Under the pieces are notes generated by a model. That model made no database searches, was not told the DNA's origin, and saw nothing but the letters and a program-made list of their open reading frames with translations. DNA of 14,822 bases from Baffinella frigidus (lineage: Eukaryota; Cryptophyceae; Cryptomonadales; Baffinellaceae), in NCBI GenBank assembly GCA_026770585.1, contig MU646430.1, forward strand, positions 648,499 through 663,320. Direction: 5' to 3'. The translations under genes were made by a program, and so were the position numbers. This document shows, piece after piece, positions 9,594 through 14,084 of the stretch; the first letter of the stretch is position 1; every line of letters begins with the position of its first letter.

Positions 9594-12500
9594 ATATATA
9601 CACACACGTTGATATGGAACCTATTTATAAACCAAAAATGGCAGAGGCATCACCAATGCCCGAGTGTCCCAGGGTATGTAAGAGAAAACCCGCATATCTG
9701 CCTGAGGCGGGCCTGCCAGAGAGGTCTACTGAGAGAGCCACTTAGCAGCCACCGGGGGGCTTCACGGATACAGTCCATCTAAACGATTTGTATGGAATCT
9801 TATCCATTGCTGTGGAACCTAACCGGAATTTCATCGTTCAAGGTGAAGAGGAACGCGGCAGCTGCTAAGTGGCGGATGGCACGTACGTCCAGCTCTGCCT
9901 CGGTCTATTTAGGCTCACCAATTTTAGGCTCACCAAATTGGTGAGCCCGGGCTCTTAGCAGCTGCAAAGTTGACGGATTCGTACAGCACGCCCAGCATGA
10001 CAACTTAAAAATGATCGCACGTCAACTTGAGAATAGCAGCATGTCAACTTAAGAATAGTCCAACCCGAGCGAGGCAGAGCGAGTACTTAGCGTCAGCGAA
10101 GTCCCCGATGGTAACGGCGAATATTGTGTAGACCGACGCATACTCGAACAGGAGGCAGACCAAGCCACACCCGAAGAACGCCCACTTCAGATCCTCCGTC
10201 ACCACGACTGCCATCCCCCAAAGTTGATCTGTCAGCCCAAAGTTGCCGGGTCCACCCAAAATTGATTTGTCAGCCCAAAGTTGATTCTTCATGGAGGGGA
10301 AAGTCACGTGGCCACGACTGTGTGGGGTGCGGGGTCTGTGGGGCAGGGTTGAGGGTGCAGGATATAATAGGGTTGAGGGTCTCACGGGTTTGGGGTTCAA
10401 TAGGGTTAAGGGTTGAGGAGGGCTCAATCGTGGCTGTGACGCCCATGACGCCACTGTGCTGGTGTTGATAGGGTGCATAGTTCAGGAGATAACAGGTTGT
10501 AGGGTTCAGGAGATACTAGGGTTTAGGGTTCAGGAGGGCTGACTCGTGGCGGTGACGCCCATGACGCTTAAGGGTTTAGGGTTTAGGGTTTACTCGTGGC
10601 GGTGACGCCCATGACCACGCGGATGATCGACGCGGCGATCACCTGGTTTCGGGTTTTGGGTTTCGGTGTTTTGGGTTTAGGGTGTAGGGTTCAGGGTTTT
10701 GGGTTTTGGGTTAAGGGGCTAGTGGCTAGGGGTTCGGGGCTTGAGGTTGGGTGCTAGGGGTTAGGTATTGGGTTTTAAGGGTTGGGGGTTAGGGCTAGGG
10801 TTTAGGGTTTAGGGTCTCGGGTTTAGGGTTTTAGTGTTTAGTGTTTAGTGTTTAGGGTTCAGGGTCTAGAGGTTCAGGGTTGATGGGTTAGGGTTTCGGG
10901 GTGAGGAGTTGGGGTCTAGGGGTTGGGGTGCAAACCATGGGGTTGATCGGAATCGATTGATACTTGATGAGCGTCATGCCTGAAATCTGCCCGTGCATCA
11001 CCTGCCGCCGTTGTCTACTTTAGACGTGACCGGGAGCAATCAAAAGTTGACACTCTTGGAGAGTAGCCCGAAAACGGGCTATTCTTCCACAAGTTGACCT
11101 CGCGGCACAGGGGAGTTGACTTTTGCGATTGACCACCCTCAGGTCTAGGGTAGGTAGCTGGTCAGTTGTAGTTCGTAAGTTGATCACGCTAGTTAATACG
11201 TTGTAGTGCGTAGGTTGATCACGTGGTGTAGGTAGTACGTTGATCACACTGCTGTCGTCGTACTCAGCAAGTTGATCGCGCTGCAGTTAGTGAGTTGAGT
11301 TGTTCAACGACCCGAAATTAGGGTAGTTTAGCCTACGGGTTGCCTACCGTAGGCCGCAGGGCTCCCAGGACCTGTTCCTAGGAGACATACCTCCTACGGT
11401 AGACCTGGTCATAGGAAAACCGTAGGCTACACTACCCTAATTTCGGGTCGTTTCCCTCGGAAATTGACCACCGCGTTTCACTAGGTGAGGTCGTGGGAGA
11501 CGCGGAGCGGCAGGGTGTCTTAAACGGACAAGTCAATTTGCTGATAACCCACCCCTTGGTGGCACCGCGAGTTGGGACCAATCACAGGAAATACAGGACA
11601 GACGCACGTAGCAGGCAGGCGCCTGGGACCTGACAACGCGCGTCATGGCGGTGGAGCGCCTACAACGCTGACCCCACCACCAACCCTCACGGGAGGACCA
11701 ACTCGTCGATTTTAAAACCCAGCGTTTACCTGTGCAGACCCCCCGAAACGGGATCCCCCGAAAAGGGACCCCCCGAAAAGGGGGTCTGCACAGGTAAACG
11801 CTAGGTTTTAAAATCGACGAGTCGGTCCTCCCGTGAGGGTTGGTGGCAAGATGCGCGTCGCGCCCCTCAGAGGCGCGGAAACGCTGCGCACCCCCACCAG
11901 CCTTCCCAAGTGGCTCAACTAGCGCCCTGGAAGGTCTTCGGTTTTACCTTGGATCGGGGTCGGATCCGAACCCGATCCAAGGTAAATCGAAAATGTCCCA
12001 GAGCACTATTTGAGCCACCTCCACGGGCTAGTGGCCGGTCGTGGGCGCGAGGGTGTGCTCTGCTGATGCTGACAAAGGGGTCGCAAGAGACGTGCTCAAG
12101 TGAGTCGAGGGGAGGGCGGCAGTTGACTAATGCATATGTGTTTGGTCTCGCTTGTGTGTCGGCGTTGGCCTCTGCGCAACAAGCCTTGGGGTCTCCGAGG
12201 GTAGCAGACCGGGCACGTGACGAGCCACGACGCCATGCGCGCCCACGGGAGCACGCGCCCACTCCCCATCTTGAGGTATCCGTTCCCGGTGTAGGCCATG
12301 ACGTACACGATAGCCTCGACCATCGGGAGGTAGATGGCCTCCCAGGGGACCTGGGGGGGGACACCGTTTGTTGAGTGTGCGCGGAGGGCGGAGCGGGGCG
12401 GGGGAGCGGGGGGTTGGGGGGTGCGCGCACCTTGGGCATGCGGGTCATCATGAAGGCGGACTGGCACATCGACACAACCGCCCAGCAGATCTGAAAGACC

Positions 12501-12887
12501 TTGACGACCGGAACCAGCTCGGCCTGATGGACGGGATTCGGGGTGAGCGAGAGAGAGGTCTGTGCTGACACTGTGGAGACTTGGACTCGGTCATGTTCCG
12601 CTGGGTTCTCCGCGGGCGTTGCGCGACACGGGATGAGCGGGATGGGTTTGCTGAGTTGGTTGTGAGTGGTCAGGATGCGGAGGGGTCTTGGAAAGATGCA
12701 ACCAAGGGCGCAGGAGGGCGTGCACCGGAATGCATTGCGGATGCGAGAAGATGTACTCCCCATACATAACACCGTCTATGATCACTGCCTCGTTGACCTC
12801 CAGAACGGTCATGGTGGCTGGAAACGCCGCCGGAACTACCTGCGCAGGGGAGCTCATGAAAAGTTGCGGACACGCATAATGCACCAT
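3436..12887 (-). CDS. Channelrhodopsin, probable anion channelrhodopsin (12 exons)
   Basis: Candidate light-gated ion channel of the microbial (type I) rhodopsin family, expected in a membrane with bound retinal. The coding sequence joins exons 12887-12726, 12523-12431, 12350-12210, 11001-10936, 10642-10594, 10207-10087, 7853-7750, 7550-7498, 6214-6154, 5936-5845, 5294-5218 and 3760-3436. All eleven introns are GT-AG, phases agree at every junction, and the total is 1344 nt, or 447 residues plus stop. Seven hydrophobic helices lie at about 57-80, 91-105, 119-144, 155-174, 178-204, 222-243 and 250-278. Key residues are E97 (ChR2 E90), R123, S126 (ChR2 E123, GtACR1 S97), T130-C131-P132, S159 (ChR2 D156), W233, F236-P237, D263 and the retinal lysine K267. 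ChR2 K93, E97 and E101 equivalents are V100, A104 and N108. The Cys131 to Ser159 spacing of 28 equals ChR2 C128-D156. Loss of the acidic residues favours anion conductance, which is inference. Start choice and tail splicing are less certain than the helix exons. Confidence 0.87.
3791..4072. repeat. Long family B element in intron 11 (282 bp)
   Basis: It begins TATCCGTTCAGTGTCCAGT and ends CTACTGGTCACTTGAGGGATA. Inside are two back-to-back short elements joined by CCGGATTCAACCCAACGCGG and following bases. Part of the interior (AAATTGGACGGCCAAGAGG module) is tandemly duplicated. The same structure occurs at 9170-9419. Confidence 0.85.
4200..4291. repeat. GA-rich 9-base tandem repeat, intron 11
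   Basis: AGGAGAGAG-type units repeat with a period of 9, ending in AGAGGAAGAAG. Open frames through it (RER or SLL repeats) follow from the period being a multiple of three. Confidence 0.88.
4342..4543. repeat. Foldback element E in intron 11 (202 bp)
   Basis: The ends are CCACTAGCCCTTGGAGGTGG and the inverse GGAGGGCTGGTGG, with CTCAAACAGTGCCCT and AGCACTATTTGAG. The interior differs from the 11895 copy: nested palindromes GGAGGTCGGATCCGACCTCC and GTGTCGACC...GGTCGACAC. Confidence 0.8.
4630..4754. repeat. Family A foldback element in intron 11
   Basis: An older copy with several mismatches in both arms: TACAGGTGTGGGTACC on the left and GAGGCACCCCTGTG on the right. It lies inside intron 11 of the rhodopsin gene. 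Confidence 0.8.
4847..4910. repeat. Direct repeat of GGTCACGAGTGGTCACGC, intron 11
   Basis: GCAAGTTGGCCAGGTCACGA and GCAAGTTGGTCACGA are each followed by GTGGTCACGC, about 40 bases apart. The rest of 4755-5217 has no gene or element I can support. Confidence 0.65.
5218..5294 (-). CDS. Rhodopsin exon 11 (C-terminal tail)
   Basis: The exon is 77 nt, after acceptor CGCTCTCAG, and encodes VKMFGKVIGSVRRANRHYKS then DLAGS (315-339), with two bases of Arg340 before donor CAG|GTAACC. It is basic, phase 0 in and phase 2 out, matching exon 10 and exon 12. The call rests on phase, splice sites and open frame, not on a family match. Confidence 0.65.
5306..5412 (-). repeat. Telomere-like heptamer tract, intron 10
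   Basis: GGTTTGGGGTTGGGGGGTT-type units on the plus strand, ending GAGGGTTTAGGG. It abuts the acceptor of exon 11, so the sense strand just before the exon is C/A-rich. Confidence 0.85.
5635..5832. repeat. Family B element split by a microsatellite, intron 10
   Basis: The left arm has CGCCCTACCGTAGGGCCCTA and GACCTGCCTA. Then come about 105 bases of TATA/CATA and (CTAT)n repeat, then the right module GGACCTCTTGGCGGCCAA and TATCCC. The microsatellite replaces the usual centre. Confidence 0.75.
5699..5804. repeat. AT-rich and (CTAT)n microsatellite, intron 10
   Basis: TATATTTATATATATA, then CATACATATAGATA, then CCATCCATC and CTATCTATCTAT. It sits at the centre of a family B element. Confidence 0.9.
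5845..5936 (-). CDS. Rhodopsin exon 10 (start of C-terminal tail)
   Basis: The exon is 92 nt. It completes Gly284 and encodes KWDRDFVRAPPAAESEKDVQ then DAPRPKSDVE (285-314), a charged soluble segment after helix 7. The acceptor CCTCAAG is weaker than the others. The donor GAG|GTGCGC is in phase 0 and fits exon 11. If not spliced there, the frame runs into the neighbouring foldback element and stops at 5802-5800. Confidence 0.7.
5938..6127 (-). repeat. Heptamer arrays filling intron 9
   Basis: Mixed GGTTTGG and GGGTTTAGGG units, then a homogeneous array of TTGAGTG (about 12 copies, 6042-6127). They make up nearly the whole 217-nt intron between exons 9 and 10. Confidence 0.9.
6154..6214 (-). 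CDS. Rhodopsin exon 9 (retinal lysine, end of helix 7)
   Basis: The exon is 61 nt, after acceptor CACGCAG, and encodes AFCKNFNGILLWSTTWGLLN plus the first base of Gly284. Joined to exon 8 it gives D-A-F-C-K, the D-x-x-x-K spacing of the retinal-binding site, with K267 as the Schiff-base lysine. The following N-F-N-G is like the A-K-N-x-x-G of channelrhodopsins. The donor is ACG|GTACTA. Confidence 0.88.
6225..6650 (-). repeat. Heptamer arrays at the 3' end of intron 8
   Basis: Successive local arrays: TTTGGGG (6225-6270), GTGTGGGGTTTGGGG variants, TTTTGGG (6386-6420), TTGTTTG (about 10 copies, 6433-6503), then TTTGGGG/TTCAGAG mixtures. All have period 7 or near it. Exon 9 starts 11 bases away. 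Confidence 0.9.
6647..6754. repeat. Family B element in intron 8
   Basis: A reversed, diverged copy with GACCGCCAAGAGGTCCCAGG inside and the right end CGCCACTTAAGGGATA. It interrupts heptamer repeats. Confidence 0.75.
6762..7003 (-). pseudogene. Partial copies of exon 8 in intron 8
   Basis: Two degenerate copies of the exon 8 end (reading ...SAVAYLISD plus its GT donor) lie at about 6968-7003 and 6762-6791, separated by telomere-like heptamers. The copy at 6971-7001 keeps TISAVAYLISD and the donor GTACACC. The more distal copy has diverged. Shorter scraps are at 7299-7312 and 7337-7349. None has the 5' part of the exon or an obvious acceptor, so I read them as decayed tandem duplicates. Confidence 0.75.
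6795..7050 (-). repeat. TTTAGAG/TTCAGGG repeats in intron 8
   Basis: Units of GAGTTTAGAGTTCAGGGT and GAGTTCAGGGTTAAGGG alternate with the exon 8 partial copies. The stretch 7051-7290 has no repeat or gene I can name; it is AT-richer unique sequence. Confidence 0.85.
7357..7460. repeat. Family B element in intron 8
   Basis: The left end is TGTCCCTCAAGTGACCAT, the core is CCTAGGGCCCTACGGTAG, and the right end is TTCTGGTCACTTAAGGTATA. It lies 38 bases from the functional exon 8. Confidence 0.8.
7498..7550 (-). CDS. Rhodopsin exon 8 (first half of helix 7)
   Basis: The exon is 53 nt: two bases completing Gly246, then TCVIDENISAVAYLISD (247-263). The last residue, Asp263, is the helix-7 counterion (ChR2 D253, GtACR1 D234), exactly at the splice junction. 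The acceptor is AAAAGCAG and the donor GAC|GTACAC. The 3' part of this exon and its donor recur several times inside intron 8. Confidence 0.85.
7557..7735 (-). repeat. TTCAGGG/TTTAGGG array making up intron 7
   Basis: About nine exact TTCAGGG copies (7566-7627), then TTTAGGG, TTTGGGG and TTAGGGG variants. Intron 7 (199 nt) is almost entirely this tract between its two splice sites. Confidence 0.9.
7750..7853 (-). CDS. Rhodopsin exon 7 (helix 6)
   Basis: The exon is 104 nt: one base completing Lys211, residues 212-245, and the first base of Gly246. The segment SIFFVAWTAFPILWLLSSTG is a near match to channelrhodopsin helix 6 (FFVAWGMFPVLFLLG in ChR2), with the retinal-pocket Trp (W233) and the F-P kink (236-237). 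The acceptor is TCCCAG and the donor CCG|GTGCGT. A 2233-nt intron separates it from exon 6. Confidence 0.9.
7926..8132. repeat. Foldback element F in intron 6 (207 bp)
   Basis: About 70-base inverted arms run from TAGAGCCAATGTGGTAGGAC to its complement at 8113-8132. They include GCGAACTTCGAAGTT and GATTGCGAACTTCTAGATGG. The loop is AT-rich. TA at both ends suggests a TA target. Confidence 0.85.
8403..8670. repeat. Dispersed repeat G, copy 1 (carries an insert)
   Basis: The left part (CGTCGTACTTAGCAAGTTGA, then GTTGCAGTCAGTGAGTT) and the right part (CCACCACGTTTCACCAGGTT, then GGGAGATGCGGAGCAGC) match 11230-11513. The middle differs: here it is the 8473-8610 foldback. GCGGACAGAGAGAGAG and GCGGAAAGAGAGAGAG flank it at 8358 and 8677. 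Confidence 0.75.
8473..8610. repeat. Foldback element with AGAAAACGAGTT ends, intron 6
   Basis: 138 bp. Each arm is itself a small palindrome (AAAACGAGTTCTAAAACTCG and AAAACGAGTTTCAGAACTCG), followed by TTAAGCCAAT and its diverged inverse. Arms pair over about 50 bases, giving a cruciform-like structure. Confidence 0.8.
8724..8876. repeat. Family C foldback element in intron 6
   Basis: The inverted arms are AACACCGGGTAGTTAGGCCT against AGGCTTACCTACCTGGTGTT, with TAGGGTAT and ATACCCTA at the outer ends. Its centre has CCTACGGTA and CCTACCGTAGG modules like those in families A and B. A partial relative lies at about 656-725. Confidence 0.78.
8991..9112. repeat. Family A foldback element in intron 6
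   Basis: 122 bp with left end TACATGGGTACCTCGCTC, an intact right end and the CCGTAGGGCCCTAGG core. It is flanked on both sides by a repeated poly-C plus GCGGAGGCTG stretch (8951-8973 and 9131-9155), so the host sequence itself is duplicated. Confidence 0.87.
9170..9419. repeat. Long family B element in intron 6 (250 bp)
   Basis: The ends TATCCCTTAAGTGACCAGT and TTCTGGTCACTTGCGGGATA, plus inverted CCTACCGTAGGGCCCTAGG cores, make one large inverted-repeat element. The centre is shared almost base for base with 3791-4072. The ~104-bp copies are probably internally deleted forms of it. Confidence 0.87.
9489..9607. repeat. Microsatellite in intron 6
   Basis: Three ATACTGAAAT units, then about six TATATG units and a TATATACACACAC end. 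Confidence 0.88.
9737..9873. repeat. Inverted repeat GCCACTTAGCAGC, intron 6
   Basis: Exact 13-base arms GCCACTTAGCAGC and GCTGCTAAGTGGC are 111 bases apart, possibly a small MITE. A further hairpin, GGCTCACCAA with inverse TTGGTGAGCC, lies at 9912-9947. No gene is visible in 9420-10086 apart from this structure. Confidence 0.55.
9995..10060. repeat. Three 22-base direct repeats next to exon 6
   Basis: Units of the type CATGTCAACTTAAGAATAGC are repeated three times with mismatches, starting 27 bases past the exon 6 donor. The GTCAACTT motif faces inverted AAGTTGA copies at 10218-10285 on the other side of the exon. Confidence 0.7.
10087..10207 (-). CDS. Rhodopsin exon 6 (helix 5)
   Basis: The exon is 121 nt. 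It starts with two bases completing Ile171 and ends with two bases of Lys211. The segment EDLKWAFFGCGLVCLLFEYA followed by SVYTIFAVTIGDF is helix 5 plus its cytoplasmic edge, resembling the K-x-x-FF start of helix 5 in ChR2. The acceptor is GATGGCAG and the donor TAA|GTACTC. Confidence 0.85.
10318..10532 (-). repeat. Telomere-like tract in intron 5
   Basis: GGGTTGAGGG, GGGTTCAATAGGGTT and GGGTTTAGGGTTCAGGAG units, mixed with partial copies of exon 5. The stretch 10218-10290 next to exon 6 carries two GTCAGCCCAAAGTTG units 42 bases apart. Confidence 0.83.
10428..10568 (-). pseudogene. Two partial copies of exon 5 in intron 5
   Basis: The exon 5 end encoding VMGVTAT is repeated at 10568-10542 and 10452-10428. 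Copy 2 keeps a GT (CGAGTCAG) at the donor position; copy 3 has lost it (CGATTGAG). Both are followed on the sense strand by the same AGCCCTCCT stretch and embedded in heptamer repeats. Confidence 0.75.
10594..10642 (-). CDS. Rhodopsin exon 5 (helix 4)
   Basis: The exon is 49 nt and encodes residues 155-170 plus the first base of codon 171. The segment VIAASIIRVVMGVTAT is helix 4. Gly166 falls at ChR2 G163, and Ser159 replaces the DC-gate aspartate. The acceptor is GAAACCAG and the donor CGA|GTAAAC. The 3' half of this exon recurs twice downstream in intron 5 (10542-10568 and 10428-10452), so donor choice could vary. Confidence 0.78.
10643..10930 (-). repeat. Telomere-like tract filling intron 4
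   Basis: GGGTTTTGGG, GGGTTTAGGG, TAGTGTTTAGTG and GGGGTTAGGG variants run from splice site to splice site, so the 293-nt intron consists essentially of them. Confidence 0.88.
10936..11001 (-). CDS. Rhodopsin exon 4 (end of helix 3, loop)
   Basis: The exon encodes 22 residues (133-154), phase 0 at both ends, with acceptor GGCGGCAG and donor GTTTGC. It reads VMHGQISGMTLIKYQ then SIPINPM. It completes helix 3 after the TCP motif and gives the short 3-4 loop. Its length puts Ser159 of exon 5 exactly at the ChR2 D156 position, which supports both boundaries. Confidence 0.82.
11036..11133. repeat. Small foldback beside exon 4
   Basis: The arms GCAATCAAAAGTTGAC and GTTGACTTTTGCGATTGAC are inverted. 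Inside is a second hairpin, TAGCCCGAAAACGGGCTA. It lies 35 bases upstream of exon 4 in transcription. Confidence 0.65.
11165..11513. repeat. Dispersed repeat G, copy 2, with GTTGATCACG repeats
   Basis: This is the intron 3 copy of repeat G, interrupted by the 11306-11452 foldback. Its left side starts with imperfect direct repeats around GTTGATCACG at roughly 40-base spacing (11179, 11212, 11240, 11270). Confidence 0.72.
11306..11452. repeat. Foldback element with CGACCCGAAATTAGGG ends, intron 3
   Basis: 147 bp with arms CGACCCGAAATTAGGGTAGT and ACTACCCTAATTTCGGGTCG and further pairing inward (GCCTACGG). The centre has CCTACCGTAGG and CCTAGGAG modules. It lies inside a larger repeat also present at 8403-8670. 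Confidence 0.82.
11677..11846. repeat. Foldback element D in intron 3 (170 bp)
   Basis: A nearly complete palindrome. Arms begin CCACCAACCCTCACGGGAGG and contain CTCGTCGATTTTAAAAC and AGCGTTTACCTGTGCAGACC. The centre is three CCCCCCGAAAAGGG-type mini-repeats. Long pairing with few mismatches suggests recent spread. Confidence 0.88.
11895..12034. repeat. Foldback element E in intron 3 (140 bp)
   Basis: The ends carry AGTGGCTCAACTAGCGCCCT and AGCACTATTTGAGCCACCT inverted. The centre is the palindrome TTACCTTGGATCGGG...CCCGATCCAAGGTAA. Same family as 4342-4543. Confidence 0.8.
12210..12350 (-). CDS. Rhodopsin exon 3 (helices 2 and 3)
   Basis: The exon encodes residues 86-132 in phase 0, after a C-rich acceptor ending CCCAG. 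Helix 2 has the WEAIYLPMVEAIVYV pattern, with Glu97 at the ChR2 E90 (GtACR1 E68) position. The ChR2 K93, E97 and E101 positions are Val, Ala and Asn. Helix 3 reads PWARMASWLVTCP: Arg123, Ser126 at the counterion position, Thr130 and Cys131 of the DC gate. This is the most diagnostic exon for the family. The donor GTCTGC splits helix 3 right after Pro132. Confidence 0.88.
12431..12523 (-). CDS. Rhodopsin exon 2 (helix 1)
   Basis: The exon encodes 31 residues (55-85), phase 0 at both ends, with acceptor CCATCAG and donor GTGCGC. It is one hydrophobic helix, VVKVFQICWAVVSMCQSAF, followed by a basic stop-transfer-like TRMPK. It lines up with helix 1 of channelrhodopsins. Confidence 0.8.
12726..12887 (-). 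CDS. Rhodopsin exon 1 (N-terminus)
   Basis: This exon encodes residues 1-54, the extracellular N-terminus before helix 1. An in-frame TGA lies two codons before the first ATG (12887). A second in-frame ATG at 12812, in a CCACCATGA context, is an equally good start and would give a protein 25 residues shorter. The segment ends ...FSHPQCIP at a GTGCAC donor in phase 0, which fits exon 2. There is no sequence match to a known family here; the call rests on position and phase. Confidence 0.6.
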
Positions 12888-13575
12888 CGGTCAGGACCAC
12901 AGGCAAAGATGCAGGTGTTTCCCCGCCATCGGAGTTGCTCCGGCGCTCGCAAACCTCGCGCTATGGACCCGCTCGTCAGTGAGGACCCGCACCTGTGGGT
13001 CGGCGGGAAGGGGACCCGTGCTGCGGGACGATGTCCCTTTTTCGTTCCCTGCTGCGCGCGACGTAAACGCCAAAAGCAGGGTCCAAGACGCAGAAAAAAA
13101 CCGAGAATCTCAGAATCCTCAGGAATCTGCCCGCCAAAACATGGGTGACCGGGTCACGGAAAGAGAGTCGCGTGAAATCGTTAGATCTAGATGAGACTAG
13201 ATGAGACTAGATTGGATCTCGTCTACTCGTATGAGAAGAGCTTCAGCGCTCACTTATGGGGCCCTTTAGGGCCTTCTAGGCAACTGCACGGGCGTCAGCA
13301 TAAATTTCTGTGGTTTCGCAGGCCAACCCTATCCTTCCGTTGAGTTTGTACCTAAAAAGTCCATCTAAACGTAACCGAAATGCGTGAATATGAATTTCGG
13401 AGTGTGTCTTCGCAGTCTTGTGTCGCAGGCGCGCGCGCATCCGGTTTTGTACCAGGTCACGTCCTGGTTTTGTACCAGAAAAGTCCACTCGACCGGATTT
13501 CCGGTCGTTTCTGAGTTGGAAAGGACCTTCCACGAGAGTCGTGATCCATTTCTTGACCGGAACCAGACGTTTTCG
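12888..13575. other. Upstream region of the rhodopsin gene, no gene seen
   Basis: This should hold the promoter and 5' UTR, but I recognise no promoter element. Minor features are a GATGAGACTA repeat at 13190-13213 and two GGTTTTGTACCAG units at 13443 and 13470. Open frames here are short and overlap on both strands. Confidence 0.5.
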
Positions 13576-14036
13576 AACGGTCACGTCCAAGTTCAAACGT
13601 TGGAACGGGCAGACGGAGATTTCCGTGATACCATGTCCTACAGGCTGTCGCGTCCACCCTTTTCGACAAAAAAAGCCCCCCGCAGGGGCCGCCGGAGGCC
13701 TAAACTTTAAGGGCGACGCCCGAAAATCTCAACACCACCCCCAAACCCCCTGCGGCGCAACGGTCACGTCCAAGTTCAAACGTTGGAACGGGCAGACGGA
13801 GATTTCCGTGATACCATGTCCTACAGGCTGTCGCGTCCACCCTGTTCGACAAAAAAAGCCCCCCGCAGGGGCCGCCGGAGGCCTAAACTTTAAGGGCGAC
13901 GCCCGAAAATCTCAACACCACCCCCAAACCCCCTGCGGCTGGCTCGGCGAAGAATCGCCGCCGGAGGCCTAAACTTTAAGGGCGACGCCCGAAAATCTCA
14001 ACACCACCCCCAAACCCCCTGCGGCTGGCTCGGCGA
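13576..14036 (+). repeat. 183-bp tandem repeat, 2.4 copies
   Basis: Copy 1 starts at 13576 and copy 2 at 13759 (period 183); they are almost identical. A third partial copy follows from about 13957. Because 183 is divisible by three, a frame stays open over 13418-13972 (Pro/Gly/Ala-rich, with QKKPPAGAAGG twice). The near-perfect DNA identity and lack of a known domain make a coding role doubtful. Confidence 0.88.
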
Positions 14037-14084
14037 AGAATCGCCGGGCAGGGGGTTTGGGGGTGGTGTTGAGATTTTCGGGCG
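13986..14084. repeat. Long hairpin, 37-base arms
   Basis: The arm CGCCCGAAAATCTCAACACC plus ACCCCCAAACCCCCTGC is exactly inverted at 14048-14084, with a loop of about 25 bases that has its own CGGCGAAGAATCGCCG hairpin. It closes the 183-bp tandem array. Confidence 0.88.

Noticed and set aside
12210-12350. Light-driven proton pump or sensory rhodopsin instead of a channel
   Set aside because: The helix-3 primary proton acceptor is Ser rather than Asp or Glu, the helix-2 Glu and TCP motif are channelrhodopsin features, and helix 6 matches channelrhodopsins most closely.
11915-12772. 285-codon minus-strand open frame
   Set aside because: It reads exon 2 in frame but continues through introns 1 and 2, crosses exon 3 in the wrong frame and runs into foldback element E. 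The spliced model explains the conserved helices better.
13418-13972. 184-codon plus-strand open frame with a 61-residue repeat
   Set aside because: The repeat unit is 183 bp, so the frame stays open by arithmetic. There is no domain, and DNA identity is as high as protein identity.
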